From Anaerolineae bacterium (GTDB taxonomy: Bacteria > Chloroflexota > Anaerolineae > UBA4142 > SHND01): a stretch of DNA of 64,000 nt. The stretch is taken from positions 213,493 through 277,492 of the forward strand of contig JADZCJ010000140.1 in NCBI GenBank assembly GCA_020851635.1. The letters are read 5' to 3'. The translations under genes and the position numbers were made by a program. Positions 51,517-59,542 of the stretch are shown here, in pieces. How positions within the stretch are numbered: position 1 is the first letter of the stretch; every line of letters begins with the position of its first letter. The notes beneath the pieces were generated by a model. That model ran no database searches. It saw only the letters and a program-made list of their open reading frames with translations, and was not told the DNA's origin.

Positions 51517-51880
51517 GCACTTCGATAATCGTCTCGGCGCGTTCGAGTTTGGCTTGCAGCCGTGTGATTTCGCGCTTCAGTTGGGCATTCTCGACTGCCA
51601 GCGGATCGCTCTTGTGTCCGCGTTTTTTCGGTTTCAACCCAGCGAGTGCCCCTTCGCGCAATTCGCGACGCCAATTTGTCAGGTGCGACGAATACAGTCC
51701 TTCGCGACGCAGCAAGGCACCCCGTTCGCCGGGCGTGCGGCAAGCACTGGCTTCATCCAGAATCCGCAGTTTGTATTCGGCTGAAAAGGTGCGGCGTTTC
51801 GCTTTCGGTGTGATTTCCGGGTTAGGCACGCTCAGGGTCAGTTTGCCATTGCCCGAAGTCAACAGTTGATCGTGAGACAT
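51443..51880 (-). CDS. IS3 transposase OrfA
   Basis: The 145-residue protein contains KRRTFSAEYKLRILDEASAC and LYSSHLTNWRRELREGALAGL, the IS3 OrfA helix-turn-helix, then a leucine-zipper coiled coil (VENAQLKREITRLQAKLERAETIIEVQKKL). The frame meets an A8 run (51509-51516) where ribosomes can slip -1 into OrfB. It regulates transposition and provides the DNA-binding part of the fused transposase. Confidence 0.88.
   Translation of the reverse strand: MSHDQLLTSGNGKLTLSVPNPEITPKAKRRTFSAEYKLRILDEASACRTPGERGALLRREGLYSSHLTNWRRELREGALAGLKPKKRGHKSDPLAVENAQLKREITRLQAKLERAETIIEVQKKLSQLLGLPTASEPDETNDSPR
51509..51516 (-). promoter_or_regulatory. -1 programmed frameshift slippery run
   Basis: Eight consecutive A on the minus strand (GCAAAAAAAACT). 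Codons CAA-AAA-AAA-CTC in OrfA become AAA-ACT in OrfB after one-base backward slippage. Confidence 0.75.
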
Positions 51881-51907
51881 CTTCTTTTTCTCCTTCGCCC
51901 TCGCTAC

Positions 51908-51934
51908 AGTAAATTCTGAGGGGAAGTTGTCTCA
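51908..51934. repeat. IS3-family right inverted repeat
   Basis: CAGTAAATTCTGAGGGG then AAGTTGTCTCA on the plus strand; the reverse complement matches the left end at most positions. Confidence 0.75.
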
Positions 51935-51971
51935 CACCATATTAGCACAGAGGGTATTCGAGTTTGACTCG

Positions 51972-53801
51972 CTAGCGCTGCGCTAGCCGGTACAACGGGC
52001 CCAAGTACCCTTCTTGATTGTCGCGTAGTTCATTTCCATTTGTGTTGCCTTCCATTTTGAAGTTTTTCGCATTGTTGGCAAAGACATTGCTATGAATCAG
52101 GTTATCAGTTGAATCCTGAAGAAAGATGCCGGAACCAGTATTATCGCGCAATGTATTGTTGCTAATCCGATTATTGCGCGATGGGAACTGATTCACATCC
52201 AGCCACCAAAACTCACCGGGGTCCTTTTGTTCCCAGAAAAAGTAAATGCCGTTACGCGTGTTGGTGATTTGATTCCCTGTAACTTCATTTTCCAGACTGT
52301 TTAGAACGATGATCCCGTGATTGTTCATGTTTGCAATTGTATTATCCTTGATGACATTGCCTTTGGCGAACCCCATCCAAATCCCGTCAATACTATTGGA
52401 CATGCGGTTCCCGACAATCTGATTGCCGGTGCAAAAAGAAAGCTCGATGCTGTTGTAAATGATGTCATGAATATTGTTACCTGCAATCACATTATTGTCT
52501 CCACAAGGGACACCGTGCGCTTTGATAAAAATCCCGTTCCCGTTGCCGCTGCCGACCTCATTGTTCAGAATACGATTGCCACTTGAGCCATCCTGCAGGG
52601 TAATACCTCCCGCATCGCAGCCGGGACCCACAACTCCTGCACCCCATGTGCAGTAGCGGACGTTCCCGTTCGTCGTATTCCCCGACACTTCACTATCGGT
52701 GGTTTGAACAAGATTTACGCCCCAAGCCGAATTGTTCGAGGAGTCATTCTTGCGAACTTGAATACCGGTGCTCGTACGCACATCAATCCCGATCGCCTGT
52801 GTATTCGCGTTATTGGATTCGATGCGTCCGTTATCCGAGTCATTCAAACGGATTCCCCCTCCCTCCACCATCCCGAGAAAGATTCCGAAACGTTGTCCAT
52901 CCACATCGTCAAAGTTTTTCGTGAGGACGTTGTGATGGATGTACGCGCCTGATGATCCTTCGACATAGATGCCGTAACGATAGCCCGATACGGTGCAATT
53001 CCGAATCTCGATGTTTTTCGGACGCTCGTTCCCCAAAAGGCCGAGTTTGCGCACCACAATGCCAACACCGTTAAAACCAACCCCTTGAATGCTGAACCCT
53101 TTGCAGTCAAGTACAATATTGTTCGAACGTAGGTTAAGGCAGTCGCCGCTACCACCAAGATTGCCGGTCAAATAATATCCGCCAGGTTTGGTCAATGCAC
53201 CGCAGGCACCGATCGCGAATGCAAGCCCGGCGTCCGTTGATGGCTTTTCGGTAGGCAGGGGGGCAGGTAGAGAAGTCGGCTGTGGTTCTTGAACGGCAGG
53301 TGTGGGTGTTGGTGGCGTAAGAGTAGCTGTACCTGTAGGGCTTGGCGGCTGCGTTGGCAGTGGAGTGAATGTAACTTGGACTGCCGTTGGAGGGCCAACA
53401 TCGGTTGGATGGATTGTTGGCCCCTGATCTGGCGTTGCAGACGCTATCGGTTCAAGAGTCGGTTGATCGGTCGGCAGCGTAGTCGCGGTTGGTTCAAGCG
53501 TGGGTTGGTCAGTTGGGCGCACGGTCGGAGTCGGAGGTGGCGTTGGTGTCTTTGTTTTTCGGGCGATTGCAACGAGAACTGGCGCTTGGCCTGCCTGTGG
53601 TTCAACCACTCTCGCGGCGAGCGCCATTTGAGGAACGAGGATCCCCATTCCCAGAGACGCAGAAGAAGCCATAATCGCCTGCATTCGCAAGGCAATTTCA
53701 TCCGGCGGCTCCTCGGGCGCAGGTTCGAAAATCAAAAATAGACCCGTCACGCCCACCACGAGCGCGAGCATTACCAATAGAAAAATACGTGAACCGGTCA
53801 T
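51972..53801 (-). CDS. membrane-anchored right-handed beta-helix protein (NosD-like)
   Basis: From the ATG at 53801 a signal anchor (FLLVMLALVVGVTGLFLIF) leads to a long Pro/Thr linker of repeated PTDQPTLEP units. A parallel beta-helix of more than 300 residues follows, with PbH1-type repeats such as NNIVLDCKGFSIQGVG, NIEIRNCTVSGYRYGIYVEGSSG, NRIESNNAN and GNVIKDNTIANMNNHGIIV. It resembles NosD/carbohydrate-binding beta-helix proteins. It is probably surface exposed and may bind or cut polysaccharide. No strong ribosome binding site; a TTG at 53825 is an alternative start. Confidence 0.82.
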   Translation of the reverse strand: MTGSRIFLLVMLALVVGVTGLFLIFEPAPEEPPDEIALRMQAIMASSASLGMGILVPQMALAARVVEPQAGQAPVLVAIARKTKTPTPPPTPTVRPTDQPTLEPTATTLPTDQPTLEPIASATPDQGPTIHPTDVGPPTAVQVTFTPLPTQPPSPTGTATLTPPTPTPAVQEPQPTSLPAPLPTEKPSTDAGLAFAIGACGALTKPGGYYLTGNLGGSGDCLNLRSNNIVLDCKGFSIQGVGFNGVGIVVRKLGLLGNERPKNIEIRNCTVSGYRYGIYVEGSSGAYIHHNVLTKNFDDVDGQRFGIFLGMVEGGGIRLNDSDNGRIESNNANTQAIGIDVRTSTGIQVRKNDSSNNSAWGVNLVQTTDSEVSGNTTNGNVRYCTWGAGVVGPGCDAGGITLQDGSSGNRILNNEVGSGNGNGIFIKAHGVPCGDNNVIAGNNIHDIIYNSIELSFCTGNQIVGNRMSNSIDGIWMGFAKGNVIKDNTIANMNNHGIIVLNSLENEVTGNQITNTRNGIYFFWEQKDPGEFWWLDVNQFPSRNNRISNNTLRDNTGSGIFLQDSTDNLIHSNVFANNAKNFKMEGNTNGNELRDNQEGYLGPLYRLAQR

Positions 53802-54020
53802 AAAGGATGTTGCAATCGGTTGCAATTGCCGATGATGGCTGAGGGATTAAAAAACGCGAAGAGAAGCGAGACGCATGGGGGGGGCGACTCGGTTCACACC
53901 TGCAGTGGCTATCACACGAGTGGGCGTGCACGCGATGCAGAAAGTATAGAGGCGTCAAGCATTAAGCTCAATGCACGCGTACTATAACATGCCGCGCGCG
54001 TGACGTCAAACAAAATCGCG

Positions 54021-54060
54021 CAACAAAAACTCCACAAGTGCGCTTGTGGAGTTTTTGTTG
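54021..54060. terminator. bidirectional rho-independent terminator
   Basis: CAACAAAAACTCCACAAG (54021-54038) and its perfect reverse complement (54043-54060) flank TGCG. The GTTTTTGTTG arms give a T-run on either strand. It ends the operon at 54087-55351. Confidence 0.85.
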
Positions 54061-54086
54061 CCTGAGAGGGCGCGGTTTTGTTATTA

Positions 54087-54482
54087 TCACAGTTGCGCAG
54101 CTGTGTCTTTCGAATGATGGAAGGCAGCCGGTATTACACTCTGGAACTCTGACAGCAAAAATTCTTTGACCCCTTCCCCACCTGTCAATCGCAGCCAAAT
54201 TGGCCTGCCATTGGGCTGAACCTCCAAAGTGAACGTAAAGAACGGACAACATTCGCGTTCGTGGGCGATGAATTGAGCGGCTCTCAGAAACGTCTCTGAA
54301 TCACTTGGTAGGGTGAGCTCTATGCCATTTTCAAGTTCCGCGACTCGCTGCGCCATCCCGAATAGCTGTTGGGCTGTCACGGCATGTGCAGCGCGGTCTT
54401 GGGCGGGAATGGCATTCAGGTCACACGCAATGGGCAGCGCGCTCTCCGCGGAATCTGATTCATTAGTGTTGTTGGTATGCAT
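54087..54482 (-). CDS. hypothetical protein of MerR-controlled operon
   Basis: The 131-residue protein contains AQRVAELENGIELTLPSDSETFLRAAQFIAHERECCPFFTFTLEVQPNGRPIWLRLTGGEGVKEFL. The HERECCPFF segment with vicinal Cys recalls small proteins of mercury/arsenic operons, where such pairs bind soft metals. No enzymatic motif. RBS AGAGGA. It is last in a three-gene operon with a MerT-like protein and a MerR regulator. Confidence 0.65.
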   Translation of the reverse strand: MHTNNTNESDSAESALPIACDLNAIPAQDRAAHAVTAQQLFGMAQRVAELENGIELTLPSDSETFLRAAQFIAHERECCPFFTFTLEVQPNGRPIWLRLTGGEGVKEFLLSEFQSVIPAAFHHSKDTAAQL

Positions 54483-54493
54483 GTGTTAATCCT

Positions 54494-54910
54494 CTATCTC
54501 TGCTTGGTTTCTACGACTCGGTGTTCCCGGATTGAAAGATTCGCATTTGCCGGTTTTGGATCCGATGTCGATGCTTTGTTGGACTGTAACCAATGCCAAC
54601 CTACTATGAAACTGACAATCGAAAGTAGGGTCAGCGCCCCGTACACCAAGCCGATGTTCAGGGAAGCCCACACGGCGAAAGGAGTACCCGCGGCGAGGGC
54701 GAGTCCCAGGGGGACAAGCAGAGGCGTACAGCAAGGGCTCAGTACGCAACCGACCGCGAACATTGCGCCGCCGCGAATTTTTTGCCATAGAGGCGATGCT
54801 GTCCCGCCGGTTTGCACTTGATCTTGTTTCTCCTTTAGGCTTTGACCTGAAGGAAGCAAAGTGCAATAGATAACTCCATCCTCGGTTGTTTTGCAGCAAT
54901 CGTCAGCCAT
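54494..54910 (-). CDS. MerT-like mercuric/metal transport membrane protein
   Basis: The 138-residue protein starts MADDCCKTTEDGV (vicinal Cys) and has three hydrophobic segments. The first holds AVGCVLSPCCTPLLVPLGLALAA, whose CC pair in a membrane helix matches MerT-type Hg2+ carriers. The order is typical of mer operons (regulator, then transporter), but no MerP or MerA is seen. It may transport another soft metal. Confidence 0.72.
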   Translation of the reverse strand: MADDCCKTTEDGVIYCTLLPSGQSLKEKQDQVQTGGTASPLWQKIRGGAMFAVGCVLSPCCTPLLVPLGLALAAGTPFAVWASLNIGLVYGALTLLSIVSFIVGWHWLQSNKASTSDPKPANANLSIREHRVVETKQR

Positions 54911-54916
54911 TAGAAT

Positions 54917-55351
54917 CTACTCCTTTTGAACGGATACTTTTCCATTTTCGCGGTCCACAGTCAGCAAATAGCAAACACATTGCTCCTCGCAGCTATTAGT
55001 CTCGGGCAGGTTTTCCGCTTGTGCCTTGATGTCCACAAGAGTCTCGCGTAAAGCAATCAAATCTGCGATGCGACGATCCAGATCGGCGACGCGGGTGTCG
55101 AGAGAATCCATGACGCGTTGGCAAGGCAGTTGTTGATCGTCGCGCGCCCGTAGAAATTCGGCCACGTCGTTTAGACTGAAACCCAGGATGCGCGCGCCGG
55201 CGATAAATTGCAAGCGCTCCATGGCAGCAGTGGAGTATTGCCGATAGTTGTTCGCCGTGCGCGGTGGACGCGGCAGCAAGCCCTTAGCCTCGTAAAAGCG
55301 TATGGTTTTGGTTGAAACGCCGGTGCGTTGTGAGAACTCGTGAATGAGCAT
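54917..55351 (-). CDS. MerR-family metal-responsive regulator
   Basis: The protein from ATG 55351 starts MLIHEFSQRTGVSTKTIRFYEAKGLLPRPPRTANNYRQYS, the MerR DNA-binding domain, followed by the dimerisation helix (RVADLDRRIADLIALRETLVDIKAQ). Possible metal Cys are in QLPCQRV and in the tail NSCEEQCVCYLL. Their placement differs from MerR and CadR, so the metal cannot be named. The promoter upstream has the 19-bp spacer typical of MerR control, and the ATG is at the expected transcription start. Confidence 0.88.
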   Translation of the reverse strand: MLIHEFSQRTGVSTKTIRFYEAKGLLPRPPRTANNYRQYSTAAMERLQFIAGARILGFSLNDVAEFLRARDDQQLPCQRVMDSLDTRVADLDRRIADLIALRETLVDIKAQAENLPETNSCEEQCVCYLLTVDRENGKVSVQKE

Positions 55352-55357
55352 AGTCAA

Positions 55358-55388
55358 AGTTTACACCTTCCAGTAGCTGGAATGTCAA
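55358..55388 (-). promoter_or_regulatory. MerR-type promoter/operator with 19-bp spacer
   Basis: On the minus strand -35 TTGACA (55388-55383) and -10 TAAACT (55363-55358) are 19 bp apart. The palindrome TTCCAG-CTA-CTGGAA (55382-55368) sits between them. Start would be close to the ATG at 55351. Confidence 0.82.
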
Positions 55389-55526
55389 GCTCTGTTGCTT
55401 GAGATTTTTGTTGTTGTGCGAAAAAAGGGAAATAGGAATACACGGCGCCTGGGATAGCCTTGAATTCGCAAATTTTAGTTAACGCTTAGGTGAGAGGGGC
55501 TTGGTTTTCTCTCTCAACTGACGCGA

Positions 55527-55562
55527 AAGATGGGACTTGGTGTAAAAGCGCGATCCCATCTT
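55527..55562. repeat. 9-bp inverted repeat in non-coding stretch upstream of MerR promoter
   Basis: AAGATGGGA (55527-55535) and TCCCATCTT (55554-55562) flank 18 bp. The 55389-55681 stretch otherwise shows no gene. Confidence 0.4.
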
Positions 55563-55681
55563 GGGTGCGTCCACCAATCGCATGAGCCGCAACATTGTAA
55601 CGGACCCGTTTCTACGATTATATTCTCGTTTCATCTAGCGTATTAGAACGAGCATCAGGCGCTATGCTCGCACGCGTGTCA

Positions 55682-56157
55682 TCAAAGCCATTACTGCGGA
55701 ATTGCGCTCGTTTATTGGGACCTACATCTTTAAAGAATTCTGCCACGAATGGATTTTTGTGCCGGGCGTACAAGAGGGTTTGGGCTTGACCGCTGAAAAG
55801 ATTGGCGCGTATTGGTCGCATAATCGGGGGCAGGGGGTTCAGTTGGAAGTCGTGGCCGCAAAGCCACGCGAGAAGAAACTTTTTATCGGTGAAGCCAAGT
55901 GGGGAACGGATGCCCTCTGTGCTAACATGGAACATTGTCACAGATTTGATCAAGCGCAGTCAGCGAATGCCGCAGGTCGAGCAAGGCTGAAATGTAGGTG
56001 TGGGTTATTCGCGTGTGTGGATTTTACAGAGGCAACGAAACATACCGCTCACAAACTGGGCGTACGACTCGTTAACCTGATGATTAGAATCGGACTTGAT
56101 TCGCGTCGCCAAGTATCGTCCATTGGATTCGGAGTTGACGTTCGAGTTTTAGAGTAA
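55682..56157 (+). pseudogene. DUF234 (ATPase C-terminal domain) fragment
   Basis: The frame reads VIKAITAELRSFIGTYIFKEFCHEWIFV, then GLTAEKIGAYWSHNRGQGVQLEVVAAKPREKKLFIGEAKWG, matching DUF234, and degenerates after ANMEHCHRF. There is no start codon with a ribosome binding site and no ATPase part. It resembles the fragment at 4109-4456. Confidence 0.65.
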
Positions 56158-56235
56158 TTCCAAAATGCGAAAAGGTGCAGAACGTGGTGACGCAAGCCAT
56201 CGCCTAATGATTCCTTCAGGATTATCTGGCTCTAT

Positions 56236-56726
56236 GGAGAATGTCGTCTTCAAGGGAGAATGTCGCGATTTGGAAAGTCAGTCGCCAGGAGTTCGTCAAC
56301 CAAAGACGACGCTAAAAGAGAGAATGTCGTTTTTAAGGAAGTGTGTTGCGTTTTGCATAAGGTTTTGCAACTATTCTCGGTAGGCCACGCGCTCCAAAGA
56401 GAGAATGTCGTCTTGAAGGGAGTGTGTTGCGCTTTGCACCCACCGCGATCCCTCGCTCTATCGGCGCCGCCAGGCGAAAGGGAGAATGTTGCGATTGTGC
56501 ATTGCAGGAGCACATCGCACAGTTTAGAGGAGGATCCCCAAGTGCCAAGTTGCGAAAAAGCGTTGACTTATCGGGTGATTCTGATATAATGGTTGCATAG
56601 CACAAACGTTCGTCTGCATTTCAACGTTCGTTCACAATTCAAACCAAAGACAACATTCTCTCTTTGATTTTTACTTCGGAAAAGAGCGTAGAGAGACGCT
56701 TGCAATTTGCAAAGACGACATTCTCC
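56236..56726. repeat. degenerate repeat cluster with 81-bp period and inverted copies
   Basis: The core GAGAATGTCG (or TTG) occurs at 56237, 56256, 56320, 56401 and 56482. The last three are exactly 81 bp apart and the first is 83 bp before the third. Units at 56317 and 56398 share about 40 of 44 bases (AGAGAGAATGTCG ... GTGTGTTGCG), then diverge. Inverted copies lie at 56652 and 56711-56726. No coding sense. Confidence 0.7.
56563..56590 (+). promoter_or_regulatory. near-consensus sigma-70 promoter
   Basis: TTGACT (56563-56568), 16-bp spacer, TATAAT (56585-56590). Downstream are inverted repeats, a truncated tRNA-Gly and a terminator, so it may be the old tRNA promoter or drive a small RNA. 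Confidence 0.72.
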
Positions 56727-56743
56727 TTTATGAAGTGAATGTG

Positions 56744-56790
56744 TTTTCTTGCCAAGGAGAAGGTCGCGGGTCCGAATCCCGTCTCCCGCT
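56744..56790 (+). tRNA. tRNA-Gly(GCC), 3' half only
   Basis: TTTTC-TTGCCAA-GGAGA forms an anticodon arm with anticodon GCC (56751-56753). AAGGTC, the T-arm GCGGG-TCCGAAT-CCCGT and the acceptor strand CTCCCGC-T follow, as in bacterial tRNA-Gly. The 5' acceptor GCGGGAG and D-arm are absent upstream. Loop base 55 is C, not T. A truncated gene, or an attachment site left by an integrated element. Confidence 0.7.
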
Positions 56791-56801
56791 TGAATTTGCA
56801 G

Positions 56802-56832
56802 AAACCAGCCTCTTTTGGCTGGTTTTCTTTTT
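56802..56832 (+). terminator. rho-independent terminator after tRNA-Gly remnant
   Basis: AAACCAGCC-TCTTTT-GGCTGGTTT followed by TCTTTTTC. Confidence 0.88.
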
Positions 56833-56961
56833 CAACCTTGTGGGCTTGAGGCGAGCAAGTCTAGTGCGGCGTCTTTCTGCTCTGTTCAACAGCTTTGTTA
56901 AGTGCCGCCGCCAACCGCTCGGCTTGGCGGGGTGTGAGAAGAAATGAGAACTCGTCCCTGG
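56833..56961. other. non-coding stretch after tRNA remnant
   Basis: Nothing recognisable; it contains the convergent 3' end toward the CcbP-like gene. Confidence 0.3.
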
Positions 56962-57330
56962 TCACAGTTCATAGTCTTGATTGAGCCAATAGTGCCAGTC
57001 TGCGACCGCTTCATCAGTTTCGGCATCTGCTGCAATTGGTTTTAGCTGTGCCAATGGGATGGCGAGAGTCCGCCGCTCCCAGGGGGTTACAACAAACATC
57101 TCGTGTTCGCATTCTTTTTCCGGAGCCATGCCGACAATTTTGATTTCGTCGCCCTTGCGGAGGGGGGAGATGGCTCTTTCCGCAACACATTTGGCGGTAA
57201 AGGGAAAATGGAGCTTGTCCTCGAGATAATAGTACCACCCCATTGCCTGTTCTTCAGGACCGTAGGCATCAACGATTATTTCCATCCGGATCCGTTCTTC
57301 ACGCGAGGGGTCTTTCCTGGCGCCCGCCAT
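56962..57330 (-). CDS. CcbP-like calcium-binding protein
   Basis: The core EERIRMEIIVDAYGPEEQAMGWYYYLEDKLHFPFTAKC matches the CcbP/calcium-binding family. LRKGDEIKIVGMAPEKECEHEMFVVTPWERRTLAIPLAQLKPI and DWHYWLNQDY follow. The ATG at 57330 starts just before the conserved part; an upstream TTG at 57426 is unlikely. Such acidic proteins were described as Ca2+ buffers in cyanobacteria and are common in accessory DNA elsewhere. Confidence 0.75.
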   Translation of the reverse strand: MAGARKDPSREERIRMEIIVDAYGPEEQAMGWYYYLEDKLHFPFTAKCVAERAISPLRKGDEIKIVGMAPEKECEHEMFVVTPWERRTLAIPLAQLKPIAADAETDEAVADWHYWLNQDYEL

Positions 57331-57613
57331 AAGAGTAGCAAGTCCCTTCTCCCGCTCGGGCGCATTTGTTCCTATGCATGACCAGAGCGGGTGATGAATG
57401 CTTGACCAAGGTTGGTTGATTTGCAATAAAGGGGAAACCGGACCGTGATCATTCCACTGTGGTCATTATAGCATGACGGAGCTGTGAGTGATCCAATCCT
57501 GCACTTGCTGTGCCGTAATGTGAAACTCCCGCACACTCCTTCTCGCCACGAGCTCTTGCGGTATAATCCCTGACGCCATCAGGTCAAGATGGCTGTCGGT
57601 GCGGGAGGCAAAC

Positions 57614-58183
57614 ATGGGGCTTGATGAACCAACCGGGCAATCCTTGCGGCTGCTCAAGATAGATTTGGATGAACTGGCGTTCGCTTTTGAGAATACCGGG
57701 TACGAGCTTGAATACTTTCTCGACCTTGAAACCGGCGAGACCGCAATGGTCACTGACGAGACCCACCGCGAATTGGAACGCATCTATGAAGAACTGAGAT
57801 GCGAGGGCGATAAAGACGCCTCTCGCTTTGTGCAATCCCTCGAGAAATACGATTTGCCTGATTCGGATAAGGACGCTCTACTGCTGGCGGACCAGGTGGA
57901 GCGCGGATATGGCACGCGCTACCATCGAGTCCCAACCATTGACTCGCATAAAGCCTATGGCGATATGGAAGAGTTCATTGACACCGTCGAGGATGAACGC
58001 TTGCAGCTGCGGCTGTGGGACGCCCTCCGCGAACGTGGCGCGTTTCGTCGCTTCAAGGACGTCCTGCTTGATCATCCACACGAGCGAGAACGTTGGTTTC
58101 GATTCAAGGATGAACAAATGCGGCGGCGAGTGCTCGAATGGCTCGAAGAAGAGGGGATTCAGCCCGCCGGGCAAGGGGATTAA
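57614..58183 (+). CDS. UPF0158 family protein
   Basis: The ATG at 57614 follows GGGAGGCAAAC. The 189-residue acidic protein has ELEYFLDLETGETAMVTDE, RFVQSLEKYDLPDS, YGDMEEFIDTVEDERLQLRLWDALRERGAFRRFKDVLLDHPHERERWFRFKDEQMRRRVLEWLEEEGI, the UPF0158 core. The function is unknown. The next gene begins 3 bp downstream. Confidence 0.88.
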   Translation: MGLDEPTGQSLRLLKIDLDELAFAFENTGYELEYFLDLETGETAMVTDETHRELERIYEELRCEGDKDASRFVQSLEKYDLPDSDKDALLLADQVERGYGTRYHRVPTIDSHKAYGDMEEFIDTVEDERLQLRLWDALRERGAFRRFKDVLLDHPHERERWFRFKDEQMRRRVLEWLEEEGIQPAGQGD

Positions 58184-58186
58184 TGG

Positions 58187-58678
58187 ATGCTGAACGTATA
58201 TCTGATTCCCTTTGTCTCGCTCTTTCGCGATCAAGGCGCGGCGGAGACGCGTTCCTTTAGCACACGGGGATTCCCCGGCTTGCCCGATGACGACTACGCG
58301 TTGTTTGAATCCTACTGTCCCGATCCCGAGTGCGACTGTCGCCGGGTGATGCTCAACGTAATGGGTCGCCATCAGGGCAAAGAGTATTTGGCATCCATTA
58401 GTTTTGGCTTTGACCGCGCCGCGGAGCTGGCAGGTCCGTTTCTGGATAATCTTAACCCGCAGAGCCGGTATGCGCTGTCCTTGCTCGAAGCGGTAGAGCA
58501 AATTTTGGCGGACCCCGCCTATGTTGCGCGTCTGGAATCGCATTATCGGATGGTCAAGCAGGCGGCCGCTGATTCGAGCCATCCCGTTCAGACGGTCCTG
58601 AAGCGTTGGCGGTCAGACGCGCCATCCAACGTTGGATCGCGTCAAAAGAGAAAGAAAAAACAAAGCCGGCGAAGGTGA
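58187..58678 (+). CDS. cysteine-rich small protein, SEC-C-like
   Basis: The 163-residue protein has ESYCPDPECDCRRVMLNVMG, a CxxxxxCxC cluster likely to bind zinc, then a helical domain and a basic C-terminus (GSRQKRKKKQSRRR). Similar YCPDPxCDC proteins occur with SEC-C/plasmid pRiA4b-type genes. It is in an operon with the UPF0158 gene. No defined function. Confidence 0.7.
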   Translation: MLNVYLIPFVSLFRDQGAAETRSFSTRGFPGLPDDDYALFESYCPDPECDCRRVMLNVMGRHQGKEYLASISFGFDRAAELAGPFLDNLNPQSRYALSLLEAVEQILADPAYVARLESHYRMVKQAAADSSHPVQTVLKRWRSDAPSNVGSRQKRKKKQSRRR

Positions 58679-58723
58679 GCAGGGCGGACCTCGTCTGCTT
58701 GCCCATTGATTCCGGGGCTTGGT

Positions 58724-59419
58724 TCAGCCGGTCACCCGGGCTTTGTTGCGCGCCCGCATTGGCGGAACATGAGCTCGCCTGGCTGTGAACCTCCCATAGT
58801 CTCCCAGAAATTCTCCACTCAAAAGCTCCCGATCTGTCAGTTGTAACCAGCCTGCGCCGTTGAGTGCGTCCATTTCATCAGACCCTTCGTATCTGAGCAG
58901 CAGCACACGTTCCCCACCGAACTCGCGTATTTCACCCTCCAGGGTCCCGTGTGAAAGTCCAAAGTGATATCGCCCGTTGATTCGTCCCTGTTGGAAGAGG
59001 CGGAGCTGAATGAAGGGTGGCTCATCGCTCTCGGTGAAATAGTCCTCATCCAATTCAGAGAATCCAATAATTCGCCACTGCCCGGCGAAATCTTTGCTGC
59101 GGGGTTCGTTAGATTTAGCTGACTTTTCTCCGCTCAGCAGTGCATGCAAGATGCCCCAGACGTATGTGCTCGGAACTGGGCGCACACCGCTTGAAATCAA
59201 TTCTGCGGGCGAAGGGAAAAACCGTCCGACCACATAATCGTTCAGCACCCGCTCCAATTCCTCTTGAATGGAGATAGCGTAATTGTGTGTGCCGCGCTCG
59301 GGATGGACGGTTACCTTCTCGGACGTCACCCGAATGACGGTGAACTGTGCGCCCGCAATGGTTTCAAACGTGCGTCCTCTAAACTGCTGCCAATCAACCG
59401 TCTTTTTTGCCAGTAGCAT
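58724..59419 (-). CDS. hypothetical two-part protein
   Basis: The 231-residue product has an N-terminal segment TFETIAGAQFTVIRVTSEKVTVHPERGTHNYAISIQEELERVL and a C-terminal beta-rich region WRIIGFSELDEDYF...FIQLRLFQQGRINGRYHFGLSHGTLEGEIREFGGERVLLLRYEGSDEMDALNGAGWLQLTDRELLSGEFLGDYGRFTARR. The latter matches a widespread small family of unknown function (FxGxW...DxDxxD...GxGW) found in many phyla. RBS GAAGG. Confidence 0.65.
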   Translation of the reverse strand: MLLAKKTVDWQQFRGRTFETIAGAQFTVIRVTSEKVTVHPERGTHNYAISIQEELERVLNDYVVGRFFPSPAELISSGVRPVPSTYVWGILHALLSGEKSAKSNEPRSKDFAGQWRIIGFSELDEDYFTESDEPPFIQLRLFQQGRINGRYHFGLSHGTLEGEIREFGGERVLLLRYEGSDEMDALNGAGWLQLTDRELLSGEFLGDYGRFTARRAHVPPMRARNKARVTG

Positions 59420-59542
59420 ATGCCTTCGCTCTTTCTCTTGTTATGGAACTCGACAACGCCTCGCAGATAGGCAAAGTGTGTCACACGCCGAACGATGCGC
59501 CGCTCATGGGTTCGGAAACCGGGTTTAAATTGACTGGGACGT

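Larger units (their letters stand above)
50424..51934 (-). mobile_element. IS3-family insertion sequence, complete
   Basis: The 1511-bp element has TG...CA ends with imperfect terminal inverted repeats: TGAGACAACTTTTTTTGG on the left and TGAGACAACTTCCCCTC on the right reverse strand, extending to a shared GAATTTA. Two overlapping frames encode an OrfA helix-turn-helix protein and an OrfB DDE integrase joined by a -1 frameshift site. No target-site duplication is visible (left flank GAA, right flank CAC), so it has moved or recombined since insertion. It sits between a lipoprotein terminator and a beta-helix gene. Confidence 0.88.

Noticed and set aside
50445..51743. OrfB as an independent 432-residue transposase
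   Set aside because: The first 75 residues are an out-of-frame shadow of OrfA. Production by -1 frameshift at the A8 run explains the product.
56236..56500. CRISPR array
   Set aside because: Repeat copies differ from each other, the conserved part has no clear end, inverted copies exist, and there are no cas genes.
56700..56832. tmRNA
   Set aside because: The T-arm and anticodon arm fit tRNA-Gly(GCC), and there is no tag reading frame or matching 5' acceptor half.
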